A stretch of DNA of 64,000 bases, taken from assembly GCF_042477335.2 (NCBI RefSeq), contig NC_091255.1:28374501-28438500 (forward strand), written 5' to 3'. Positions 33,572-44,025 of the stretch are shown here, piece after piece; the stretch's first letter is position 1, and the number at the start of each line of letters is the position of its first letter. The position numbers and the translations under genes were made by a program. The stretch is from Ovis canadensis (lineage: Eukaryota; Chordata; Mammalia; Artiodactyla; Bovidae). The notes below the pieces were generated by a model. The model made no database searches. It was not told the origin of the DNA and saw only the letters and a program-made list of their open reading frames with translations.

Positions 33572-36511
33572 TCATTTCTGAAAAATAAATTGGTCAATAA
33601 ACTCATTTTGTTCTGCTTCTACTTTACACAAAGCTTCATATTCAACCCGATACCTGAAAAACAAAATTGTTAGAAGCTCTCAAAATGGATGAAATAAACC
33701 ATGAACTTAATTCTTCCAGAGAAGAACAGAAGTGACTTAGATGATTCCAAGAAATGGTGTGAGTTTAAAATGAAGTTAGTGAGGGCAAGAGAGGGAGAAA
33801 TGAGGCAAAGCTCTGTCTAGGGCTACCCCTGAGAAGTCTGCAGCTCTGAGTAGCTCCCTCGCAGAGAGCCAGCCAGCTCCAGACACTCAAGTGTGTGTGT
33901 CCTCAAACTATGAGAGGCTGTCTGACTAACAAACTTTCTTCCCATCAAATTAATTTTATTTTTAAAATCTTCAAATCAGGATGATAAGACACTATTCCTG
34001 GGATAACAGTGATGAAGAGCAAGGGTAACAGGTGACCATTCAAGAGGAAAAACAGAATTGCAGTTGAGTAAAGAACTTGCTTTATGACAAAACTTACCTT
34101 TCAAGCTGCATTTTCTTTTCTGCTATTAGTGCCTGAAGTTGCTGCTGTTGGGCTTCTCTCTGTTTTGCTATAGATTTGAGCAAGTTCCGAGCACCAATGG
34201 CCTATAAAAACATGATATTGCCAAAGCAGGTCATGACTTCCTTAAAGTCCTCAACTGGAGAAGGAACCATGGGGCTATGGAGTGGGGAAAGGTCGAGCTT
34301 CAGAGTTTTAGGAGTAAGTCAGAAGAAGGCTTAACCTCCTGATCCCAAAGTGCCTGGTGAGAACAGAGCGGCAGCTCAGCATCTGCAGACCTAGGGATCT
34401 GCTGGGCCTGGCGCACAGTGGCCCATCTGGTGCACCATTCAGCCTTGTGTTCTTTGCTAAGTCATCTATACCCTGCGCGCCTTCATTTCTTCATTTATAA
34501 AATGAGGGTAAGTCCAGTTCAGTTGCTCAGTCGTAAATTAGGGAAAACCATCTATCATACTCATCATATCAGTGATGATGTGAAGACTGAAGGAAACAGT
34601 ATACTGGCATGTAAGAGGTCAACAGTCGGTTAACTGGACCAGGACATTTTTAAATTGCAGTATAACTGACATATATTAGTTTCAGGTATGCAACACAATC
34701 ATTCAATATTTGCACAGGCATTCTTATTTAAAAAGAACCCCCCATCACCTAGCCCTCCACACCAAAATAAATAAGGGGACTTCCTTGATGGTGCAGTGGT
34801 TAAGAATCTGCCTGCCAATGCAGGGGACATGGGTTCCGTTCCTGCTGCGAGAAGATCCCACAGGCAACAGGGCAACGAAGGCTGCGCACTGCGGCTGCTG
34901 CTACAGCCCCGAGCCTGCACACCTGAGAGCCTGTGCTCTGCGACGAGAAGCCGCCGCAGTGAGAGGCCGCTCACCACAGCAAAGAGCGGCCCCGGCTCGC
35001 CACAACTAGGCAGCCCACACAGCAGCAACGAAGACCCAGCACAGCCAGAATCTTTTTTTTTAAGAACCAGATTAAAAAACAAGGCAGGGCGGGGGGCGGG
35101 GGGGCAGAAGGATGAGAGACTAGTGAACCAGGCCAAAAGTTAGACGAAATACTTGCTGATCTTACCTTCATCTTCTCATTTTCTGCTTCCTTTGCAAGTT
35201 GATCAACAAGCTCAATTAAGCCACCAACTATTTTCTGAAACTGGCCAATTTCTTTTGTGGAAAGAAGAACAAAAACAAATGTTTTATTTTTCAGCCTTAC
35301 CACTCTCCCTCAGCATTTCCTTGTGGCAAGAGGGCAGGGCTAACCGCCTCTTCTAATTTGTGTGAAAAGCCATTTGGTGTCTGACAGCCTTGATCTGAAA
35401 CTAGAGAAGGGTGGCCGTCAGCCCAGAGCTGGGTTGGGGTATATTTGGATCTTGAGTCCCCACTGAACCAGCCAGAAGCTGTAGCTCAGGCTCTGAGGCT
35501 CCTGATGGGCGCACCTCCGGGATGGACTGCATCCTGCTGTCCTAGGAATGACAGGAAGCACAAAGGACTGACCTCACAAAAGGACCGCCTCAGGATATGA
35601 ACGCTGCCTCTGGCAAGCCGCAGGTAAGACTAGATTTGACTTGATGGGGACTGGGGGCTTTCCACTTGTGACCAGAGCTAATAAAAAGCTCAAAGCATTT
35701 AAGGAGTTAATCTCATTTGTTCAGTGTCCCTGGGTATAGTGGAACCCGTGTTACCAAGGAGTAAACTAAGACCCAGAGGGTAGGACGACATACACAGAGT
35801 GTTCAGAAGACGTGTGAGAGGACCCACTACCTTCCGCCAGTCAAGCTCTCTCTAGAGCCTATGGACGCCCCAGAAGGCTCAGATACTGGCTACATCTGCT
35901 CTATATTTGCTGCTACTGGGCTTGTTTGGCTGCTGGGACAGGAGGCATCCTGGCTATCACTAGCTTAAAAAAAAAAAAAAAAAAGACCACTGAGTCTTTT
36001 GAACTGCCTCTCCAAACTCCAGGTGATCAACTCTCACTCCAAACAATGGAAAGTCTGCCACTGAGAACACTATTTCTCCCAAGAAATCAAATCCTAACTC
36101 TGTTTCCCACCCCCAAGTCATGGTTCTGAAGTTGAAGGTTCCTGGGATGGCCTACCTAAACAAACATCCTCCTGTCTCCACAACCGTGTTTGATTGGTGT
36201 CCTGGGACTACCTGAGAGCACAGAAGGGCACGCAGACAAGGTGGGTGGCACATGGGAATTCAGGAGGGCCAGGTTCAACCTCCTGGGAGACAGCAGCTCC
36301 ATTTGGACAGGGCCCAGAGCTGCAGTCGGGATGGGGGCAAGGCACAAAGCTGTGTGGCACCATGTCCCCCCAGACGACACTCACTGTCCACAAAGTCCTT
36401 GCACTCTTCCTTGAGCTCTATGGTCTGCTGGGTAACCTCTGGGTCCAACACCCGCAGCTTGTTCAGCTCATCAAAGTGCAGCCCTGCTTCAGCCAGGATG
36501 TCCTTGGCCAT
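33572..36511 (-). CDS. IFT20: IFT20, intraflagellar transport protein, four coding exons
   Basis: Minus-strand exons 36511-36385, 35251-35166, 34201-34098 and 33653-33572 join in phase into 132 residues, the same as human IFT20 (start [20 protein letters not shown], end FIDQFIFQK). IFT20 is the smallest IFT-B subunit. It is a coiled-coil protein that also sits at the Golgi through GMAP210 and sorts membrane proteins to the cilium. The region from residue ~70 to 120 ([20 protein letters not shown]) is a clear coiled coil. The start codon lies two bases inside an exon whose acceptor is TTTCTTTACAG, so a non-coding first exon near 40118-40230 is expected; its donor ACAG|GTAGG is at 40118. No defect is seen. 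Confidence 0.97.
34776..35062 (+). repeat. CHR-type SINE in an IFT20 intron
   Basis: Starts gacttccttgatggtgcagt, contains tctgcctgccaatgcagggg and ctcgccacaactaggcagcc, and ends in a poly(T)/A mixed tail. It is the longer form of the family and is GC-rich compared with the intron. Confidence 0.82.
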
Positions 36512-36789
36512 GGCTGTAAAGAAACCAGCCCCAGTCCCCAGTCACTTCCCAGCCCCTCAAGGAGAAGCCAGCTTCCAGCCCAGCCCCACTCCTGGTCCCG
36601 GACACCAAGGCCAAAAGCCCAGATGTTCCAAAGGCTCCCCCTTCCCTCTGCCTCCGCCTCTCTGAGCCTCACCTGTTTGCCTTCCAGCTTCCCCAGAGAA
36701 GAGAGTTTCTCTGACAGGGTCAGCCAGGGAGAGGTGTGTCATAGGAGCAAGGGTCAGGAAAGAATAAAGTCCAGTTGCTTGTCACAGGC

Positions 36790-36965
36790 ATCGTTCATTC
36801 AACACACATTCCTGGAGTGCCAACTACATGCCAGCACTGCTAGATGCTGGGGATAAAGCTGCGCGCAACATGGTGCCCGCCCTGGAGGAGCACAGAGTGT
36901 AGCTGGAGGGAGACAGACACGGACACTGCAAAATTACACTGTGTTACGTGCTTTCACAGAAATAT
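36790..36965 (-). repeat. L2 LINE 3' end
   Basis: Reads ttcattcaacacacattcct, ctacatgccagcactgctag and ggggataaagctg on the plus strand, the reverse complement of the L2 3' end. It lies in the first IFT20 intron. Confidence 0.65.
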
Positions 36966-38227
36966 CACTAAAGAGCTGGAGGAAAAGAGAACAGTTAACT
37001 CGGGGTGAGGGAGTGATGTGTGAACTAAGCTGGGAGCCATAAGCATATTTCTTTATCCCCAGTTATGTATCCAAAAGGACATAAAAGAGCTTTTCAAATA
37101 TAGTGTTGGAACATGAAGTAAAAGAGAAAATTGGAGTGAATTAAAAATTAGGGTTAAAAATAAACACGGGAAAAAAAAAAACACACGAAGCCAGGGGTAA
37201 GAATATTACCCATAATGTATGCCACAGGCACACCTGCCTCAACTGGGACCCAAAGCTGGGTCAGTCTCTTTCTAGCAGAAAACACAAAAAGGAGTGAAAT
37301 ATCAGCGAGAACATGCCAAGTAAGGAGGTCAGGGAAAGGCATTCCAAGCAGAGGAAACAGCCTGGACAGGAGCACAAGGCCACTGGAAGGGCCTATTCCT
37401 GACTAGAAGTCGAAAGGACAGAGGATGGAGAGGGAAAGCCGGGTGGAGTCAGAGCAGAGATACCCTGTGGGCCAAGCTAATGTTTGTCTTTTTTTTCTGT
37501 AGATGAGAACCAGCAGAGTTATCGTCTCCCTTCCCAGGCCACCTCGCATTCCTGGTCCAAAGGATGCCTCAATTCTAGGAAGGAAACACTGAAAACTCAC
37601 CCTCATTTTGGCTTAAACACACACACAAAATAAAAATAAGAGGGCACATGCCCTGTCTAAAAAGGGAGGCAATGCTACTGAGGTCTAGCTCTTGGCTGCT
37701 AAACCAACTTGGAAACCCCCAGTGTTCCAAAGGCTACCACAGCCTGGCCCTGCACCAGTCCTTCCCTCTCATCTTCCCCAGCCTCCCCTGTTTCCCTTCC
37801 CGATACGTTAGGGCAGTTCTGTTCTGAATGGGGTGACTCTGGAAGCAACTTGCCAGGGTAGGTATACCACAGAAAGAGCAAGGGTTAAAAAGAATCAAGT
37901 TCCACTGTTGCCAGAACTGACTTTCAAGAGGACCAAAAATCCAGATTTATGTATGCAATCTGACTTTTAAAGAACAGTATCTCCTTTAATTCAAAAATTT
38001 TAAGTTAAAAAAAAAACACACCCAAAACCCACATCCAACATTGTGTGGGCCAACTAACACATGTCTAGCTGTGTATGGCCCAGGGCCTTCGGTCTCACTG
38101 CAGTCCATTCAAGTAAGTCAACTAGCATCTTCCTTTTGAAACACTTTAATCATCCAGAGTTCCCTTGTAATTGGGCTTTTTAAAAAGATCTGTCTTCCTA
38201 TTTGTCCTATTTACACATATAGTCTAA

Positions 38228-38437
38228 GTCAGGGGCCCCCAACCTCCGGGATCTAATGCCTGATGATCTGAGGTGGAGCCGATATAATAATAATAGAAAT
38301 AAAGTGCACAATGAATGTAATGCACTTGAATCATCCCCAAATCATCACCCCCGCCCTGCCTCTGCCCCCTGACCATGGGAAAACTGTCTTCCATGAATCT
38401 GGTCCCTGGTGCCTAAAAGGTTGAAGACCGCTTGTCT
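38228..38437. mobile_element. hAT-type DNA transposon remnant
   Basis: Tips tcaggggcccccaacctccg and taaaaggttgaagaccgctt are imperfect inverted copies; the interior tctaatgcctgatgatctga is a phrase from a widespread eutherian hAT element. Internally deleted. IFT20 intron. Confidence 0.6.
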
Positions 38438-38455
38438 AAGCATTTAGCACCTACC

Positions 38456-38648
38456 AGGTGAGTGGTAAAGAATCCACCTGCCAATGCAGGAGACACAGGT
38501 TCAATCCCTGGGTTGGGAAGATCCCCTCGAGGAGGAAATGGCAACCCACTCCAGTATTCTTGCCTAGAAAATTCCATGGACAGAGTAGCCTGACGGGCTA
38601 CAGTCCAGGGGCCGCAAAAGAGTCAGACACAATTGAGCACACACACAA
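38456..38648 (+). repeat. Bov-tA SINE
   Basis: Truncated head (gagtggtaaagaatccacct) and full Bov-A body, ending in a short CA run. IFT20 intron. Confidence 0.88.
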
Positions 38649-38724
38649 GTAACTAACCAGACAAACTGCTTCAAATAACCAGAGGGCACAAAGAGCTGCT
38701 TCAATTCACACTCCCTTCCCAGAG

Positions 38725-39240
38725 AGCTTGCATTTATTCACAAACATCTACTGTCCCGAGGATAGAGTAGTGAAGAAAATGCTTCAGTGCTTTCAGTTCC
38801 CGACCTCTGGGCAGGAAGTAAACAAATAATCACAAATTATGATAAAAGTATGAGGAAAAGCACACGGTGCTACATGAAGCTGTAGCAGAAGGATAAAATT
38901 CATGTGGACACAAAATTACCCCCCAAAACTGCAAACAAAAGTCTTCTGAAAAAGTGACACGCTGAGAACTAAAGGCTGTCCAGAAGTTTGTCAAGTGAAG
39001 GGAGGAGGAGGTATTTCTAGGCAGAAGGAAAAGCACCTGTGAAGATGCTGAGGCTATGAGAAATGGAACCTGTAACAAGAGCCAAGAGGCTAGTGTGGCT
39101 GAAAGGCTGAGCAAGGGATAAAGAGAAACGGGATGAGGTGAGATGGGAAGGCTAGGTAGTGCTGGATGGCGGAGGGCTCTGAAAGCTGCAGTAACGAGCC
39201 TGGATTTTCTCATAAGCGTTTAACCGACAGCCTGTGGATT
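38725..39240 (-). repeat. probable L2 LINE fragment
   Basis: Text such as tttattcacaaacatctact, gaaggaaaagcacctgtgaa and tggcggagggctctgaaagc fits the reverse complement of L2. Diverged. IFT20 intron. Confidence 0.45.
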
Positions 39241-40220
39241 CTCAGCAGAGTGGCATAGTCTATCTGACTATCTGCCCTTTAGAGAGATCACCAAGACCCA
39301 GGATAGAGAATGGGTTGGAGGAAGAAAGAGGAGGGAGCTACAACTATCTTGCTCATTGCTGTTACCCTAGCATCTAACATGATGCCTACACAGAAACTGG
39401 CACTCAGCAAATGTATGTGGTATGAATGACTGTGAAAACAGAGCAGGCTATTTCAGTAACCAAGGCTTGGAGCTGAAGAAGTGTTCCGATTTGAGATGTT
39501 TTGTAAGTCCAGTTGATAGGACTTAGCAAAGGATGACTGAGGCAGGGGTTTGGGGAGGAGTGAAAAAGAGTCAGGCAAGATTCCCGCGTACCTGGCCTGA
39601 GCCAGCTGCACGGCTGGAAGGGATAGTTGAATGAGAAGGGTCAGACCGGAGAAGAAGCGGAGAGGGTTCAAAGCCGACTACCGGATTCTCTCCCAACTCC
39701 CACCACACGCGCATCTGAGGAACACCGGACACAAGAGCCGGACTGAGCTCCAGTAAGAGAGGGTGACGCGTTCTCCTCCAAACCCACCCCGGGGGTCTCC
39801 CCGGAACCACGCTGGGCGATCCGAACAGGCTCCACCCGTGGGGTGTGGGGAAAATTAGGAAGACCTGGGTGTGGAGCTCGCGTCTTCACTACGTAAACTC
39901 CTTGAACTTAATCTGAGCCGCGGTTTCCTCCTAAGATAGTTGGGAGCAGCAGCGCGTAAAGCTCCAGGCCCTAGCCGGGGGTAAAACCGCTCCCAGAGCC
40001 TGGCGGAATTACCACGTTTCTTTCGCCCCGCGATTGCTTTTCCTCGGGGCACGGGCCTGTTAGGCTAATCTCACCCCGGGCTTGCCCCAAGCCCGCCAAC
40101 CCGGGGTCACGGCCTACCTGTTCACCCAGCAGCGACAGCGCTGGCGACCCAGGCTAACGTCGGAAGTCAGCGCCTCTCTCCAGTCGGCTGCCGCCGACAC
40201 CCTGCCCAGCAGCCTCAGCC

Positions 40221-40234
40221 GCTGCCACGGCGAC
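40221..40234 (-). promoter_or_regulatory. IFT20: RFX X-box-like motif upstream of IFT20
   Basis: The 14 bases gctgccacggcgac agree with the symmetrical X-box GTTGCCATGGCAAC at 11 of 14 positions, and all three differences are transitions. RFX factors bind X-boxes in front of many ciliary genes. The site is just upstream of the predicted IFT20 first exon. Binding is inferred. Confidence 0.45.
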
Positions 40235-40519
40235 AGAACCTGTTTACGTCAACGTCACTTCCCGACCCCGGAAGCACTTAGACCCATCAAGCCCGCAGGG
40301 CCTGCTGGGAAACAGAGGCCTGAGAGGAAGGATAACTGCCTACGAGACCCAGAGCCTTTGCGCCGGAAAGGCTGCCGGAAGTAGCTATGCTCTCAGCGCA
40401 AAATACTCTCAGGGGCCCCTCCCTCCGCCCTGATTGGATGCTGGGCCTGCCCTGCCTTCTAGTCTCAGGCTCCCGCCGGCTTGGGGCGGAGTCCTTGGGT
40501 GGAGGATGCGAGTTTCGGC

Positions 40520-40610
40520 CCGGGATTGCTGGAGCTCGAGCGGCCACAGTTCGGGGGCGGCACGGTGTCGACTTGCAATCCAGCTGAGAGGAGAGGCGCC
40601 ACCGGGGAGG
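40520..40610 (+). other. TNFAIP1: TNFAIP1 non-coding first exon (3' limit only)
   Basis: The first exon ends at a strong donor, GGGGAGG|GTGAGAG, at 40610. Its partner is the acceptor CTGCTCACAG before 43913. The transcription start is a guess within the CpG island. Confidence 0.55.
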
Positions 40611-41591
40611 GTGAGAGCCTAGCCGGCCCATGTCCTAGGGGAAGGGATGGTTGGGTCCTGGGCTGAGCAAAGAGAGCCCCACGCGGTCTTGGGGAAAAGG
40701 CGTGGGACGGCGAAAGGGGGGTGGGGGTGGAGAGCTCAAATCCTCCCCTGGGGATGGGTGTCAGAACCGGTCTCTGTTTCTCAATAGTGAGGAGGGGTAT
40801 GAATTGGGAAAGACTCTACACTGGCATGGAGAGGTTGGGTCTGGATAAATTTGCCCACACCTTTTGGATGTAGCAATAGAATTACACTTTGGATTTTCTG
40901 CTAGATCCGCCCTCTCTGACCAAGATCGGCTCCTCCCCTCGCCATCCCTGGTGTGACGAATTTCTGGGACCTTCTTTCCTTAGGACCCCACCTTCTAACA
41001 CCGCCGTGATTGTTTGCCCTTTATTCCGCTTAGGTTCCCATTCGCTTTGCCTAGTGTGACACAGATAGGCCCCTAGCATCCCCAAATACCCACACACAAA
41101 GTCCGGAAGGAAGAGCTCTGAGGCTTTCAGTGGAAACTTCATTTTCACTGGAATTACCTTCTGGGGCGTCACCTGCCACAGGATTCCTGGAACCTATTGG
41201 CCTGGGCGGAATCTGAGCAACTGGAATCTCAGCTGACGTCATCCAGGGGCTCAAAGCAATTGCTTTGTTGGAAAAGAATAGATTAGTTTGGATTTGTCTT
41301 CCTTTGTTGGCAGCCGCCTAACCTTTGGTGAGCTCCTTTTCTTTGATCGTGGGGAAATTGGGGCTAGACACAAAATGCATAGAGAACTTGTTAAAACCTG
41401 TTAAGGGGTGGATTTATTCCTTCCGGGTGGGCAGTTTGGTAAAGTTATCTCATACCATTCAAGCTTAACTTACTGATTGGGCAGTCTGCTGGGGCGGGGC
41501 GCTCATCTCATCCATACTGGACAAACCACCAAAGGAGTTCAGTACTTCATACAGCACCTGTCCTGGCCTTTCCTTGGACATTCTTCCCAGG

Positions 41592-41924
41592 ATGAACGGT
41601 CAGTCACTCAGTCATGTCCAACTTTGCAACCGCAGGGGCTGTAGCCCCCCAGACTCCTCTGTCCATGGGATTTCCCGGGGCAAGAACACTGGAGCAGGTT
41701 GCCATTTCCTTCTCCAGGGGATGATCCTGATCCAGGGATCGAACCTGCATTTCCTGTGTTTGCAGAAGGAAATGGCAACCCACTCCAGTACTCTTGCCTT
41801 GAAAATCCCATGGACAGAGGAGGTTGGTGCAGGCTACTATCCATGGGGTCACAAAGAGTCAGGCACGACCGAGCGACTTCACTTTCACTTCACTCTTTAC
41901 CACTGGCGCCACCGGGGACCCACT
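41592..41924 (-). repeat. Bov-tA SINE split by a Bov-A SINE
   Basis: A minus-strand Bov-tA (41592 to ~41763 and ~41894-41924, ending ctttaccactggcgccaccg) is interrupted by a plus-strand Bov-A unit (~41764-41893, aaggaaatggcaacccactc to cgacttcactttcacttcac). It lies in TNFAIP1 intron 1. Confidence 0.8.
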
Positions 41925-42129
41925 TAAATCTTTTCGGGGACAGTTTCAGTCTAACAGATTGACGAATACTTACAAATGTGCATGGCATTGTCTTAAGCAC
42001 TGTTTGGAGAGTGGAGTAGTAAATGTGGGAAAACCAGTGCACTTCTGGGTTACACTTAGAGGAGATAATGATGTAAACTTCAGCATGCTATGATGATGAA
42101 GTGAGGTCACTTCACTTTTTTTCTGACTC

Positions 42130-42715
42130 CCATTACCAGCACTGTAGTCCAAGCCTTCGTCGTCTCTTGCCTAGACTTCTGGTCTTCACACTTGCTCTCT
42201 TGCATTCATAGAGTCCATTCTCTACACAGTAGCCAGGGTGATCTTAGATCATATCGCTTCCCTGCTCTAAACCCTACAGTCGATCTTCACTGCAATTAAT
42301 ATAAAATCCAAACTCTTCAATATGATCTGCCGCTGCCTTCCCTGACTTCACATCCAGCCATCTTCCCCCTTCTTTCTTTGCACCAGCCACCTTGGCCTTA
42401 TTTCTGCTTCTAAAACTTGCGTCTGACCAAGGAACTTTGCACCTACTCTTCCATCTGTCTGGAATGCTCTTAAGAGCTTAGCTGGAATGTCACCTTCCCA
42501 AAGAGCCTTACCCTGGCTCCCCATCTAAATGAGTCCCTCTTCCTAGTCACTCGCCTTATTAAGTACGTTTTTCACTTCTGAAATTGCCTCATTTTTTCAT
42601 TTTCTTGTTGTATGTGTCTTCCCACTATGAGGTTAGCTTCACGGGACTGACTCTTTTGTTCTCATCTGTATCCCCAGCACCTGGCACAAAGCAGGGACAC
42701 GATAAATACTCTTAT
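42130..42715 (+). repeat. L2 LINE 3' end
   Basis: Contains cagccaccttggccttattt, gaggttagcttcacgggact and ctgtatccccagcacctggc, the known L2 3' end text, ending near a cacgataaatactc stretch. TNFAIP1 intron 1. Confidence 0.7.
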
Positions 42716-44025
42716 TATTTTTATTCTTGTTAATGAACAAGAATATTCACTTTTTTTGAATTCCTGAAGTCAAGGACAGTATCATTTCATCTCTTCTTCC
42801 TGCTTAACTTGGTAGGCACTCAATATTTTATTGACAAAGGAGTTAAATGAAGTGATGATACATATGCGAATAGTACCTGGAACAGAGTAAACATGCAGAG
42901 AATGTTGGCTTTCTGTTTTCTCGCAGTGAATGAATTCTAGCAGTTCTTTAGATAGCCAAAACATGTAGAATCTAGATCACAAGGGGTGGTCTGACTATGT
43001 CTTCATCTGCTTTCCTTGCTTCTCCGTCCTGTAAACTCCTGTCAGTGTTTCAGTTTCCAAATTACCTAACTGTTCTTAGACTGATCATCTGGTTCTTTTT
43101 CCCCATTCTTGTTGGGCGGGAAGAGAGGAGGAGATAGGGCTGGGTCCCCTCTCAGGAAAAAAGCAGCAAAAATAGCCATCCTGTAGTTGTTCTAGCCTGA
43201 AAAATGGTGACAATTTCAGGAACTCAGGGCAGGGCTGATGCCAAAAAAGAGGAAGGTCAGGAAACCTCAGTGGGAACCAGGATAACCTCTGCCAGGAACA
43301 CTGGCCAGCTCCCTCCAGCCTAGCTCAATCTGTGTTCTCCTGAAGTTGTTGTTACTTGCCTTCGTGAAGCCAGACTCTGGGTGGTGCTCAAAGGAAGCAC
43401 TGGTGCAGGCTGCCCCGAGCCTGGAGTCATTAGAAAGGAAGTGCATCCTGTCCCTTGGACTCCTGGGAAACTCCTAAGCTGGCTAGATTCCCAGTAGGTT
43501 TGGCTGGAAATCTTGGATCCTGGGAACCTCGAGAGGAAAACAGCTGGAGTCTAACTGGTGGATCCCCAGGGTGAGGACTTCTGCTCTGCCTGGTCTATTC
43601 CTGGAGCTCTCTCTGATTAGCTCCAAGAGTTTGCTTGACCTCTTTGTCACCCAGAGGTGGGCCAAGTCTCAGGGAGACTGATGAGGTGACCAGCACTGGG
43701 TTCTGGAAAACTGTGCTCTCAGACCTGGTAACTGGTACCATGAAGAACATCAGGAATGTCTTTTTTGTCGTTGCCTAAGGCTCAGCTTGTCAGGGAGTCT
43801 TGGGCTCAGAAGGAGAGAATGACTGGCTGGTCAGTGTTTGTCTTCCTGTCCCCTCCCAGCTGCGGGCTCTCCTCCACTGACTCCTGTCTTCTCTCCCATG
43901 TCCTGCTCACAGCGCTGAGAGTATGAGGCTCTGGCCTCCACTGGCCACTCACTCGTGACCCTTCCACCACGGCGGAGCCTTCCAAGCCAACTTCCTGCCG
44001 TGTGGTGATCTACTTGCAGCGGGAG

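Larger units (their letters stand above)
39900..40650. promoter_or_regulatory. shared CpG-island promoter of IFT20 and TNFAIP1
   Basis: A CpG island separates the non-coding first exons of the two genes, IFT20 leftward (donor at 40118) and TNFAIP1 rightward (donor at 40610). Between them are a tandem ACGTCA pair (40246-40257, with a full TTACGTCA at 40244), ETS-type ccggaag sites (40268, 40374) and an RFX X-box-like motif (40221-40234). No TATA box was seen. First-exon 5' ends are not visible from sequence alone. Confidence 0.75.

Noticed and set aside
40118-40384. 100-codon frame in the IFT20/TNFAIP1 island as a small gene
   Set aside because: It overlaps non-coding first exon and promoter sequence of a CpG island, where stops are rare; no homologue recognised.
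44002-44025. Earlier TNFAIP1 start (VIYLQRE extension)
   Set aside because: The upstream codon is GTG, not ATG; the known N-terminus MSGDTCLCP starts at 44026.
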